The position numbers and the translations under genes were made by a program. Positions 53,337-64,000 of a stretch of 64,000 nucleotides of DNA are shown here, one piece after another; position 1 is the stretch's first letter; each line of letters begins with the position of its first letter. The notes below the pieces were generated by a model. That model was not told the origin of the DNA, ran no database searches, and worked only from the letters and a program-made list of their open reading frames with translations. The stretch spans positions 868,001 to 932,000 of the forward strand of contig NZ_AP022605.1 in the NCBI RefSeq assembly GCF_010728155.1, read 5' to 3'. The DNA is from Mycolicibacterium doricum (lineage in GTDB: Bacteria > Actinomycetota > Actinomycetes > Mycobacteriales > Mycobacteriaceae).

Positions 53337-54017
53337 ATGTCAACGTATTCCGTCGAAACTGACCGCACGATGGTGATCGAGCACGACGCTCCCGCTGAGG
53401 CGTCGAACGCCGAGGTCGTCGTCAAGGGCCGCAACGTCGAGATACCCGATCACTTCCGAACCTACGTCACCGAGAAACTCACCCGGCTGGAGCGGTTCGA
53501 CCGCAGCATCTACCTCTTCGACGTCGAACTGGAACACGAGAAGAACCGCCGCCAGCGCAAGAACTGTCAGCACGTGGAGATCACCGCGCGCGGACGTGGT
53601 CCCGTGGTCCGGGGCGAGGCGTGTGCAGACAGTTTCTACGCGGCCTTCGAGGCGGCGGTGAGCAAACTCGAGAACCGGCTGCGCCGAAGCAAGGACCGCC
53701 GCAAGATCCACTACGGGGACAAGCGTCCGGTGTCGCTGGCCGAGGCGACCGCCGCGACGGCGGCGATCGAGGAGGAGACGCCGGCACCCGCCGACGACGC
53801 CGGTCTGCCCGACGGCATCATGTTGGACGATCATGAACCGGGGCGCATCGTCCGCGTCAAGGAACATCCCGCAACGCCGATGACCGTCGACGATGCGCTG
53901 TCGCAGATGGAACTCGTCGGCCACGACTTCTTCCTGTTCCATTGCAAGGAGACCGACAAGGCCACCGTCGTGTACCGCCGGCACGCCTACGACTACGGCT
54001 TGATCCGGCTGGCTTGA
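53337..54017 (+). CDS. hpf: Long-form ribosome hibernation factor HPF
   Basis: The 226-residue protein has the S30AE domain N-terminally (VVVKGRNVEIPDHFRTYVTE, KLTRLERFDRSIYLFDVELE) and the long-HPF dimerisation domain at the C-terminus (KEHPATPMTVDDALSQMELV, FFLFHCKETDKATVVYRRHA). It binds the 30S decoding region and pairs ribosomes in stationary phase. Its final codons (LIRLA-stop) form the first unit of a 14-bp repeat array. Confidence 0.93.
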   Translation: MSTYSVETDRTMVIEHDAPAEASNAEVVVKGRNVEIPDHFRTYVTEKLTRLERFDRSIYLFDVELEHEKNRRQRKNCQHVEITARGRGPVVRGEACADSFYAAFEAAVSKLENRLRRSKDRRKIHYGDKRPVSLAEATAATAAIEEETPAPADDAGLPDGIMLDDHEPGRIVRVKEHPATPMTVDDALSQMELVGHDFFLFHCKETDKATVVYRRHAYDYGLIRLA

Positions 54018-54070
54018 TCCGGCTGGCTTGATCCGGCCGGCTTGATCCGGCTGGCTTAATCTGGCCGATT
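54001..54070. repeat. 14-bp tandem repeat at the hpf 3' end
   Basis: TGATCCGGCTGGCT recurs at 54001, 54015, 54029 (one change) and 54043; a degenerate copy TAATCTGGCCGATT follows at 54057. The first unit overlaps the last codons and stop of hpf. Confidence 0.93.
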
Positions 54071-54204
54071 TGACCGCCCGACGACAGCCCCGCGGCGCCG
54101 CGCCGTCGCGAGGTTCGTCGGGCGGACATGCCAGGAATACGGCGTTGCCGGACGCGACCTCTACCATGGGACAGGTCTGATACCTCAACCCACAGGGGAA
54201 ACGC

Positions 54205-57048
<2,844 letters not shown>

Positions 57049-57049
57049 G

Positions 57050-57550
57050 TCATCCGATCTGCAGCGCCACCAGCTGCCAGCGGCCCTCAGCGACGACCTC
57101 CACCCGGGCAGCGATCGCCCGAACGCGCTGGCCGCGGGTGTAGGTCGCGCACACCTCGGCCGCCAACGGGCCCGCGCTGCGTAAGCGAACGCGGCGCAGG
57201 GTGGCGGGGTGCCCGTGGCGCACACGGCACAACGTGCCGACGGTGTCGAGCAGCGGCGGGGCCACCAGCGGCTTTAGGTGTCCGAAGGGCCGGCGGCGGT
57301 CGAGGACCTCGAGCACCCGGCGCAGCGCCACGTCGGCGAACACGGCGGCCGCGCGCGGCGCCGCCGGGTCGGCATCGGGCCGGGAGGCCGGGCGCAACAT
57401 GCGCGGGGTGCGCCGGTGTAGGGCGGCCGGTGACGGCGCCGGACACGCCGGGGCCGCGACGTCGGTGGGGGCGGGTTCGTAGTCGACCACCGGCGAGGTG
57501 AACGACGGACGCTCTACGTCCGCGGGTGATGGCGGCGACGACTGGGTCAC
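57050..57550 (-). CDS. Rv3235-like Ala/Arg/Pro-rich protein
   Basis: From GTG 57550 (VTQSSPPSPADVERPSFTSP) the product has 166 residues. The first 80 are Pro/Ala-rich; the second part is a compact domain (AAVFADVALRRVLEVLDRRR, YTRGQRVRAIAARVEVVAEG, RWQLVALQIG end) typical of the mycobacterial Rv family protein beside secA1. Function unknown. It converges on secA with a one-base gap. Confidence 0.75.
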   Translation of the reverse strand: MTQSSPPSPADVERPSFTSPVVDYEPAPTDVAAPACPAPSPAALHRRTPRMLRPASRPDADPAAPRAAAVFADVALRRVLEVLDRRRPFGHLKPLVAPPLLDTVGTLCRVRHGHPATLRRVRLRSAGPLAAEVCATYTRGQRVRAIAARVEVVAEGRWQLVALQIG

Positions 57551-57749
57551 GGCACACTCCAGGCTCGGCTCGGCGGGACACGACGACCGTCTGTTGGAGG
57601 AGGAACAGACCAAAGACATCGTCGCACGGTTCCCGGAAGGTGGGTCGCACGGTTTCCGGAAGGTGGTGAGCACCCGTTGTGTGGGTGCACAGGCGGAACC
57701 GCTACCGTGACGGGGATATCGCGGGATTCGGCGAAAGGGGATCCGTCGG

Positions 57750-59156
57750 ATGGTCACCCGGCTGTCCGCGTCGGATGCGGAGTTCTTCCGGTTGGAGAAC
57801 ACCTCGACCCCGATGTACGTCGGGACCCTTTCGATCCTGCGCAGACCGCGTAGCGGGCTGAGCTACGAGACCCTGCTGCACACCGTCGAGCAGCGGCTTC
57901 CCCAGATCCCTCGGTACCGGCAGAAGGTCCGGGAGGTGACGATGGGCCTGGCGCGGCCGGTGTGGATCGACGACCGCGAGTTCGACATCACCTACCACAT
58001 CCGCCGTTCGGCGCTGCCGTCTCCGGGCTGCGACGCCCAACTGCACGACCTGGTCGCCCGCCTCGGGTCCCGGCCGCTCGACAAGTCTCGGCCGCTGTGG
58101 GAGATGTACCTGGTCGAGGGTCTGGCGAAGAACCGAGTCGCCATCTACACCAAAAGTCATCAGGCGCTGGTCAACGGGATGACCGCGCTGGAGATCGGCC
58201 ACGTGATCGCCGACCGCACCCAGAAACCGCCGAGCTTCGGGGAGGACATCTGGATCCCCGCGCGCGAGCCGAGCGGCCGGGCACTGCTCCTCGGTGCTGT
58301 CGGCGAATGGATCACCCGCCCCGCCGAGCAGCTCGCTGCCGTCCGGTCCACGGTGACCCACCTGGCAAACGCCGATCAACTGGTCGCCGCCGGGCACCGA
58401 GTCGCCGACATCGCCCGCACGTTGGTCCGCGGGACGGCGCCGAGCAGCCCCCTGAACGCCACCGTGTCCCGCAACCGGCGGTTCACGGTGGCCGGGCACC
58501 GCCTCGAGGACTACCGCAGCGTGCGGGCACGTTACGACTGCGACATCAACGACGTCGTACTCACCGTCGTCGCCGGTGCCTTGCGCAACTGGCTGCTCTC
58601 CCGCGGGGAACCGGTCACCCCGACCGCCACGGTACGGGCGATGGCGCCGATGTCGGTGTACCCCGATGCCGATCTCGACTCGTCGAGTCCGGGGCAGGCG
58701 ATCAGCCAGGTGTCGCCGTTCCTGGTCGACCTGCCGGTGGGGGAGGGCAACGCGGTGGTGCGGCTGTCGCAGATTGCCCACGCCACCGAAAGCCATCCGA
58801 CCGCGCCCAGCCTGGTGGACGCCCGCACGATCGTCACCCTGTCCGGGTTCGCGCCACCCACGTTGCATGCCATGGGAATTCGTGTGGCGACCACATTCCC
58901 CGCCCGGCAGTTCAACCTGCTGATCACCAATGTGCCGGGTGCCCAGAAGCAGATGTTCGTCGCGGGTACCAAGTTGCTGGAGACTTACGCCGTGCCGCCG
59001 CTGCTGCACAATCAGGTGCTCGCCATCGGCGTCACGTCCTACAACGGCGAGTTGTACTTCGGCATCAACGCCGACCGCGACGCGATGAGCGATGTCGACG
59101 TCCTGCCCGGTCTGCTCTCGGAGTCGCTGGAGGAGCTGCTGGACGCCGCTCGGTGA
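57750..59156 (+). CDS. WS/DGAT acyltransferase homologue (Tgs3/Rv3234c type)
   Basis: The 468-residue protein has the family start LSASDAEFFRLENTSTPMYV, the C-terminal domain VRAMAPMSVYPDADLDSSSP and NLLITNVPGAQKQMFVAGTK. The active-site motif HHxxxDG appears as SHQALVNG: the second His and Gly are kept, but the first His is Ser and Asp is Asn. The family makes triacylglycerols or wax esters from acyl-CoA; activity here is uncertain. Its stop overlaps the start of a small membrane protein gene. Confidence 0.88.
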   Translation: MVTRLSASDAEFFRLENTSTPMYVGTLSILRRPRSGLSYETLLHTVEQRLPQIPRYRQKVREVTMGLARPVWIDDREFDITYHIRRSALPSPGCDAQLHDLVARLGSRPLDKSRPLWEMYLVEGLAKNRVAIYTKSHQALVNGMTALEIGHVIADRTQKPPSFGEDIWIPAREPSGRALLLGAVGEWITRPAEQLAAVRSTVTHLANADQLVAAGHRVADIARTLVRGTAPSSPLNATVSRNRRFTVAGHRLEDYRSVRARYDCDINDVVLTVVAGALRNWLLSRGEPVTPTATVRAMAPMSVYPDADLDSSSPGQAISQVSPFLVDLPVGEGNAVVRLSQIAHATESHPTAPSLVDARTIVTLSGFAPPTLHAMGIRVATTFPARQFNLLITNVPGAQKQMFVAGTKLLETYAVPPLLHNQVLAIGVTSYNGELYFGINADRDAMSDVDVLPGLLSESLEELLDAAR

Positions 59157-59485
59157 CCCGATCGTGGCCGTTGCGGGAGTTGCGGCGACCGGGGCTGCGC
59201 AGGATCTCATGGTCAGACCATGACGGTCAGCTCGGCAACACGGTCCTCGTCGTCATCACCGGGCTGACGATCACGGGGCTGACGGTCGCATTCGTACTGT
59301 TGGCCGGCTCCGGGGTGGCGCGGGGCGTCGTGGCGCGGGGCATCGGAGTGGCTGTCGATATCAACATGGTGTTCGCGTTGCTGCTGGCACGTCGTGGTGG
59401 GGCTGGCGCGGCTTCATCGTCTCGGTGGAGAGGATCCCGACGCCAGGTAGCTAGTCTCGCGGGATGCGCGTCTACATCCCGGTGA
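59153..59485 (+). CDS. Small membrane protein candidate
   Basis: GTG 59153 overlaps the preceding stop as GTGA and opens a 110-residue frame. Its middle is hydrophobic (NTVLVVITGLTITGLTVAFV, LLAGSGVARG, INMVFALLLARRGG), suggesting two membrane helices. The last 22 bases overlap the next gene. I recognise no family, so this is supported only by coupling and hydrophobicity. Confidence 0.45.
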   Translation: MTRSWPLRELRRPGLRRISWSDHDGQLGNTVLVVITGLTITGLTVAFVLLAGSGVARGVVARGIGVAVDINMVFALLLARRGGAGAASSSRWRGSRRQVASLAGCASTSR

Positions 59486-59964
59486 CCCTGGCCATGCTCG
59501 CCCAGTTCGTCGCCGACCGGTCGATGCACGCGGTGAACAGCACCGCGTTCGCGGTCACTCCGACCCTGCGTGAGGCCTACGCCGAAGGCGACGACGATGA
59601 ACTGGCCGAGGTGGCACTGCGCAATGCCGCCCTGGCGTCTCTGCGACTGCTGGCCGCCGATGACGGCGCCGCGGGTCCGCCGCCGCGGCGGGCGGTGCTC
59701 GTCGCCGATGTCGAGGGCGCGGTGCCCCGGCCGGACCTCGACGACGCCGTGGTGCGGTTGACCGGCCCCGTGGCGTACTCCGACCTGGTCGCCGCCTATG
59801 TGGACAACGCCGACGCGGAGAGCGCGGTCCGACTCGCCGTCAACGCCGTGGACGTCGCCGACTTCGGTGACGAGGACGCCGAACTGACCGTCGGCGATGC
59901 GCAGGACCACGATTTGGCGTGGTACGCCCCGCAGGAGCTGCCTTTCCTGCTCGACCTGCTCTAA
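59464..59964 (+). CDS. DUF6912-like protein (Rv3231c type)
   Basis: The 166-residue acidic product starts MRVYIPVTLAMLAQFVADRS and has FAVTPTLREAYAEGDDDELA EVALRNAA and LAWYAPQELPFLLDLL at the end, matching the conserved mycobacterial protein upstream of the desaturase reductase. Function unknown. Confidence 0.85.
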   Translation: MRVYIPVTLAMLAQFVADRSMHAVNSTAFAVTPTLREAYAEGDDDELAEVALRNAALASLRLLAADDGAAGPPPRRAVLVADVEGAVPRPDLDDAVVRLTGPVAYSDLVAAYVDNADAESAVRLAVNAVDVADFGDEDAELTVGDAQDHDLAWYAPQELPFLLDLL

Positions 59965-59980
59965 GACTGGATACGGGACC

Positions 59981-60001
59981 GTAGGTTACGGTACCGTAGG
60001 T
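59981..60001. promoter_or_regulatory. Operator A upstream of the ferredoxin reductase gene
   Basis: GTAGGTTACG, then G, then TACCGTAGGT; the centre TACGGTACCGTA is a perfect 12-base palindrome. It ends two bases before ATG 60004, where a ribosome site would be expected. A near-identical copy precedes desA3 (61163-61183). Confidence 0.7.
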
Positions 60002-60003
60002 TC

Positions 60004-61134
60004 ATGGCCAAGAGTCAGATCAAAGTCTCGGCCAAAGTCGCCGACACGATGCGCCCCCGCGTCACCGCCAAACACCCCGCTCTCAACGCGCTGCGCAGCA
60101 TCGCCGCCCGGATCACCACACCGCTGCTGCCCGACGACTACCTGCAGCTCGCCAACCCGCTGTGGTCGGCGCGGGAGTTGCGCGGTCGCGTCATCGATGT
60201 CCGCCGGGAGACCGAGGACTCCGCCACGCTGGTGATCAGGCCGGGGTGGGGTTTCACCTTCGATTACCAGCCCGGCCAGTACGTCGGCATCGGCCTACTG
60301 GTGGACGGTCGCTGGCGGTGGCGCAGCTACTCGCTGACCTCCAGCCCGCGCAGCGGGGGCCGCACCATCACCATCACAGTCAAGGCCATGCCCGAGGGCT
60401 TCCTGTCGACGCACCTCGTCGGCGGGGTGGCGCCTGGCACGATCGTGCGGTTGGCGGCCCCGCAGGGCAACTTCGTCATGCCAGACCCGGCTCCGGCCAA
60501 GGTTTTGTTCCTGACCGGGGGCTCCGGCATCACGCCGGTGGTGTCGATGCTGCGCACGCTCGTGCGGCGCGACCAGATCACCGACGTCGTCCACGTGCAC
60601 TCCGCGCCGACGGCCGCCGGCGCCATGTTCGGGGGCGAGTTGGCGGCTCTGGAGGGCAGCCACGACGGCTACCGCCTGCACCTGCGCACCACCCGCACGC
60701 AGGGGCGCCTGAACCTTTCCCGGCTCGATGAGCTGGTTCCCGACTGGCGTGAGCGCCAGACCTGGGCATGCGGGCCCGAGGGCATGCTCAACGACGCGGA
60801 GAACACCTGGCAGCAGGCCGGCATCGCCGACGGTCTGCATCTGGAGCGGTTCGCGGTGACCAAGGCGGCGCCGCACGGCCGGGGGGGCACGGTCTCGTTC
60901 GCGCGAAGCGGCAAGACCATCGAGGCAGATGCCGCCACCTCGCTGATGGACGCCGGCGAGGAGGTCGGCATCCAGATGCCGTTCGGTTGCCGAATGGGTA
61001 TCTGCCAGTCCTGTGTCGTCGGCCTGCTCGACGGCCACGTCCGCGACCTCCGGACCGGCGCCGAACACGAAGCCGGCAACCGCATCCAGACCTGCGTGTC
61101 GGCCGCATCCGGTAATTGCGTTCTGGACGTTTAG
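60004..61134 (+). CDS. Ferredoxin reductase partner of DesA3 (Rv3230c type)
   Basis: The 376-residue protein has an FAD domain ([20 protein letters not shown]), an NAD(P) domain ([20 protein letters not shown]) and a C-terminal plant-type 2Fe-2S domain ([18 protein letters not shown], with the last Cys in RIQTCVS). In M. tuberculosis Rv3230c passes electrons from NADPH to DesA3 for delta-9 desaturation. Operator A abuts the ATG, so the mRNA may be leaderless or the start may lie further in (an ATG is at 60049). Confidence 0.93.
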   Translation: MAKSQIKVSAKVADTMRPRVTAKHPALNALRSIAARITTPLLPDDYLQLANPLWSARELRGRVIDVRRETEDSATLVIRPGWGFTFDYQPGQYVGIGLLVDGRWRWRSYSLTSSPRSGGRTITITVKAMPEGFLSTHLVGGVAPGTIVRLAAPQGNFVMPDPAPAKVLFLTGGSGITPVVSMLRTLVRRDQITDVVHVHSAPTAAGAMFGGELAALEGSHDGYRLHLRTTRTQGRLNLSRLDELVPDWRERQTWACGPEGMLNDAENTWQQAGIADGLHLERFAVTKAAPHGRGGTVSFARSGKTIEADAATSLMDAGEEVGIQMPFGCRMGICQSCVVGLLDGHVRDLRTGAEHEAGNRIQTCVSAASGNCVLDV

Positions 61135-61135
61135 T

Positions 61136-61183
61136 GGTTACCAACTGGTAACCTACGACTACGTAGGTTACGCTACCGTAGGT
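61136..61183. promoter_or_regulatory. Nested inverted repeats and operator B upstream of desA3
   Basis: GGTTACC-AACT-GGTAACC (61136-61153) overlaps GTAACCTACG-ACTA-CGTAGGTTAC (61148-61171), both perfect inverted repeats. The second runs into GTAGGTTACG, C, TACCGTAGGT (61163-61183), differing from operator A by one base. GAGGAAGGAGG follows as the ribosome site. Confidence 0.75.
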
Positions 61184-61203
61184 AAGAGGAAGGAGGCGCC
61201 AAG

Positions 61204-62445
61204 ATGGCAATCACAGAGGTACCTGAATTCGCACATCTCACCGACGCCGACATCGAGAGCCTGGGAGTCGAACTCAACGCGATCAGGCAGGACATCGAAG
61301 ACTCCCTCGGTGAGCGCGACGCGCGCTATATCCGCCGCACGATAGCGGCGCAGCGTGCGCTCGAGGTGGCCGGCCGGTTGATGCTGGCCGCGAGCTCCCG
61401 ACGGTCGGCCTGGTGGGCCGGCACCACGACGCTGGGCGTGGCCAAGATCATCGAGAACATGGAGATCGGTCACAACGTCATGCACGGTCAGTGGGATTGG
61501 ATGAACGATCCCGAGATCCACTCCTCGACGTGGGAGTGGGACATGGGCGGGGCCTCCAAGCACTGGCGGTTCACCCACAATTTCATGCACCACAAGTACA
61601 CCAACATCCTCGGGATGGACGACGACGTGGGCTACGGCTTGATCCGGGTCACCCGCGACGTCAAGTGGAAGCCGTTCAACCTCGGCAACCTGGTGTACAA
61701 CACCATCCTCGCCCTCGGATTCGAGTGGGGGGTCGGCTTACAGCACGTGGAACTCGGAAAGATCTTCAAGGGTCGTGACAACCGCGACGAAAGCAAGAAA
61801 CGCGTGCGTGAATTCGCCACCAAGGCAGGTGCGCAGCTGGCCAAGGACTACGTGGCCTGGCCGGCGGTCACAGCCTTGTCGCCGGGTGCGACGTACCGGT
61901 CCACCCTGACGGCGAACGCGGTGGCCAACGTCATCCGCAACGTGTGGGCGAACGCGGTGATCTTCTGCGGGCACTTCCCCGACGGTGCCGAGAAATTTAC
62001 CAAGACCGACATGGCCGGTGAGTCCAAAGGGCAGTGGTACCTGCGCCAGATGCTGGGCAGCGCCAACTTCACCGGCGGCTGGCTGCTGCGCTTCATGAGC
62101 GGCAACCTGTGCCATCAGATCGAGCACCACCTGTATCCGGACCTGCCCAGCAACCGGCTGCACGAGATCTCGCATCGTGTCCAGGAGGTTTGCGACAAGT
62201 ACGACCTCCCTTACACGACAGGGTCGTTCCTGGTGCAGTACGGCAAGAGTTGGCGCACCATCGCCAAGCTGTCGCTGCCGGACAAGTACCTGCGCGACAC
62301 CGCTGACAACGCCCCCGAGACCCGCAGCGAGCGGATGTTCGCCGACCTCGAACCGGGTCAGCGGCGCGGACTCAAGTCCTCCATCGCCGTAGCCCGCGCT
62401 CGCCGTCGCGAGAAGCGTGAGTCTCGCGGGAAACTCGCCGCTTAA
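61204..62445 (+). CDS. desA3: Delta-9 stearoyl-CoA desaturase DesA3
   Basis: The 413-residue membrane desaturase has the three histidine boxes: HNVMHGQWDW, FTHNFMHHKYTN and NLCHQIEHHLYPDLP, which hold the di-iron site. It turns stearoyl-CoA into oleoyl-CoA, using electrons from the upstream reductase. AAGGAGG precedes ATG 61204. Transcription is probably controlled by a regulator binding the nested repeats upstream (inference). DesA3 is the target of the drug isoxyl. Confidence 0.95.
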   Translation: MAITEVPEFAHLTDADIESLGVELNAIRQDIEDSLGERDARYIRRTIAAQRALEVAGRLMLAASSRRSAWWAGTTTLGVAKIIENMEIGHNVMHGQWDWMNDPEIHSSTWEWDMGGASKHWRFTHNFMHHKYTNILGMDDDVGYGLIRVTRDVKWKPFNLGNLVYNTILALGFEWGVGLQHVELGKIFKGRDNRDESKKRVREFATKAGAQLAKDYVAWPAVTALSPGATYRSTLTANAVANVIRNVWANAVIFCGHFPDGAEKFTKTDMAGESKGQWYLRQMLGSANFTGGWLLRFMSGNLCHQIEHHLYPDLPSNRLHEISHRVQEVCDKYDLPYTTGSFLVQYGKSWRTIAKLSLPDKYLRDTADNAPETRSERMFADLEPGQRRGLKSSIAVARARRREKRESRGKLAA

Positions 62446-62521
62446 CGCTTCGAAACTGCGGGGAGATCGGCCATCGGTTTTCAGATGGGCGGTCCACCCC
62501 ACAGTTTTCGACGTCGTGGGG

Positions 62522-63382
62522 TCAGTCGGGGATGTAGTCGAACGTGTCCGGGTTCGGGCCGATCCGACCCAGCTCACGCTTGTCGAGACCCGACAGCGCA
62601 TCGACGTCCGCATCGCCCAGCTCGAAGTCGAAGAGGTCGAAGTTCTGCTGAATGCGTTGAGGGGTAACTGATTTCGGGAAGATGATGTCGCCACGCTGGA
62701 TGTGCCAGCGCAACACCACCTGTGCGGGCGACTTTCCGCTCGCCTCGGCGATGCGGGTGACCGTCGAATCGTGGAGCACCTGGCCCTGCGCGATCGGCGA
62801 CCACGCTTCGGTGGCGATGCCATGTTGCCTGCCGTAGGTGCGCACCGCGTCGTTGAGGAAGTAGGGGTGCAGCTCGATCTGGTTCACGGCGGGGACCGTC
62901 TCGGTCTCACGGGCGAGGCGCTCAAGATGGTGGACCTGGAAGTTCGACACCCCGATGCTGCTGGCGCGGCCGTCTTTCTTGAACTCCTCGAGTGTCTGCC
63001 ACGTCGAGACGAAGTCGCCGTCGTACCGAGTCGGCAACGGCCAGTGGATGAGGAACAGGTCGACGTACCCGTCATCGTAGTCGAAGCCCAACTCGCTCAA
63101 GGTCTTGTCGAACGCGCGGCGGGCGTCGTCGGGACGGTGGAACCCGTTGTTGAGCTTGCTCGTGACGAAGACCTCGGCGCGGTCGACACCGGCGTTGCGG
63201 ATGCCCTCGCCGACCCCGCGCTCGTTCTGGTACATCTCGGCGGTGTCGATGTGGCGGTAGCCGATGTCGAGCGCGGTTTTCACCGCGTTCGCCGTCTCGT
63301 CGGGTTTGATCTGGTAGACGCCGAACCCCAATTGCGGGATCGAGGCGCCGTCGTTCAAGCTGACGGTGGGAACGGTGCTCAA
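62522..63382 (-). CDS. Aldo/keto reductase
   Basis: From TTG 63382 the product has 286 residues; AAGGAGG lies seven bases upstream, which decides this start over an ATG at 63427. The AKR tetrad is visible: Asp and Tyr in YRHIDTAEMYQNE, Lys in VFVTSKLNN and His in LFLIHWPLP. NADP-binding SPIAQGQVL and FPKSVTPQRIQQN follow. It reduces aldehydes or ketones; substrate unknown. Confidence 0.92.
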   Translation of the reverse strand: MSTVPTVSLNDGASIPQLGFGVYQIKPDETANAVKTALDIGYRHIDTAEMYQNERGVGEGIRNAGVDRAEVFVTSKLNNGFHRPDDARRAFDKTLSELGFDYDDGYVDLFLIHWPLPTRYDGDFVSTWQTLEEFKKDGRASSIGVSNFQVHHLERLARETETVPAVNQIELHPYFLNDAVRTYGRQHGIATEAWSPIAQGQVLHDSTVTRIAEASGKSPAQVVLRWHIQRGDIIFPKSVTPQRIQQNFDLFDFELGDADVDALSGLDKRELGRIGPNPDTFDYIPD

Positions 63383-63397
63383 GGTCGAGCCTCCTTC

Positions 63398-63427
63398 TGA
63401 CGTAGTTGCATCCTGACGTAGTTGCAT
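63398..63427. repeat. 14-bp direct repeat upstream of the aldo/keto reductase
   Basis: TGACGTAGTTGCAT occurs at 63398-63411 and 63414-63427, immediately upstream of the ribosome site. Confidence 0.85.
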
Positions 63428-63631
63428 AGACAGGGTTGGTGTGCCCGGTTCGTGCGACCCCACACACGTCGCGGACCTTCGTCACTCTCCTGTCCGGGTG
63501 CTGTGGGGTTCGTGGACGATCACGAAGGCCTGCGGTGTCGACGAGGATGGCCGTGGTCGCCCCAGCCCCGCAGTCGACGTCGCTGACGTGGTCACCGCAC
63601 CCCAGGAGCCGGCGCACCAGATGTCGGCCGG

Positions 63632-64000
63632 TCATGTGTCGTTGAGTGCGCCCAGCAGGTGACGCGCTGCACCGACGCGGCCGGCGGCCGCGCCGGTGAG
63701 GTCGTCCAGCGCACATTCCGGGTCGGCGGGTGGGCCCATGTGGCCGCAGCCGCGAGGGCATTCGGTGATGGCCTCGGCGAGGTCGGAGAATGCGAGCAGC
63801 ACGTCGTCGGGTGCGATGTGGGCGAGGCCGAAGGAGCGGATGCCGGGCGTGTCGACCACCCAACCGTCGCCGGCCAGCGGCAGCGCGACCGATTGTGTCG
63901 AGGTGTGTCGGCCCTTGCCGACGCCGCTCACCTCGCCGATCGCTCGGTGGGCCTGCGGCACAAGGCGATTGACCAGTGTTGACTTGCCGACACCGGAATG
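63632..64000 (-). CDS. rsgA: Ribosome small-subunit GTPase RsgA, C-terminal part
   Basis: The frame runs off the window at 64000, so the 5' part is missing; 122 codons are visible. They start inside the P-loop (HSGVGKSTLVNRLVPQAHRA) and include the G3 motif WVVDTPGIRSFGL and the zinc site ECPRGCGHMGPPADPECAL. RsgA is a circularly permuted GTPase for 30S maturation. The position matches M. tuberculosis Rv3228. Confidence 0.92.
   Translation of the reverse strand, partial: HSGVGKSTLVNRLVPQAHRAIGEVSGVGKGRHTSTQSVALPLAGDGWVVDTPGIRSFGLAHIAPDDVLLAFSDLAEAITECPRGCGHMGPPADPECALDDLTGAAAGRVGAARHLLGALNDT

Overview
The window is high-GC DNA from a rapidly growing mycobacterium (Mycolicibacterium type). 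This rests on gene content (AccA3/AccD5/AccE5, WhiB2/WhmD, MtrAB-LpqB, FbiA/FbiB, DesA3, SecA1, WXG100 proteins) and on gene order, which from memory follows the M. tuberculosis block Rv3286c-Rv3228 read in reverse. The species cannot be named from the sequence alone. No rRNA, tRNA or CRISPR array was seen.

Left end (1-8.75 kb) is accessory: the tail of a family-9 glycosyltransferase, a decayed UDP-glucose dehydrogenase, a topoisomerase IB with a late frameshift, the rsbW-sigF operon with a SigF-type promoter, a STAS protein with an in-frame repeat, a six-copy 19-bp repeat array, an ISL3-family insertion sequence (8-bp target duplication GCCAATGG) inside a MobA-like gene, and the remains of a phosphonate-catabolism locus (GntR/UTRA regulator, HD protein, PhnF-like operator, and a deletion joining an oxidoreductase start to an alcohol-dehydrogenase end).

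Core (8.75-40.5 kb): acyl-CoA carboxylase genes accA3, accE5 and accD5 with sseA/SufE/Maf; a polyprenyl-phosphate sugar transferase; purK-purE; fadE25 and birA; cell-wall genes (LCP ligase, rmlD, wbbL, manC); the F420 operon fbiA-fbiB-Nudix; whiB2; pmm-SIS-manA; a permease; rubB-tetR; sahH. Remnants of a FAD oxidoreductase and of rubA lie between them.

Accessory island between sahH and tmk (40.5-47.4 kb): a decayed secretory lipase, an ANTAR-GAF protein, a decayed TPR gene, and a four-gene type VII secretion toxin cassette (two WXG100 proteins, a CpnT-like 1042-residue toxin with a C-terminal domain I cannot assign, and a small acidic immunity candidate). This cassette is the most interesting part of the window.

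Right core (47.4-64 kb): tmk, mtrA-mtrB-lpqB, comF, hpf (with a 14-bp repeat growing from its 3' end), secA1, an Rv3235-like gene, a WS/DGAT homologue with an altered active-site motif, the ferredoxin reductase/DesA3 desaturase pair sharing near-identical operators, an aldo/keto reductase and the C-terminal part of rsgA.
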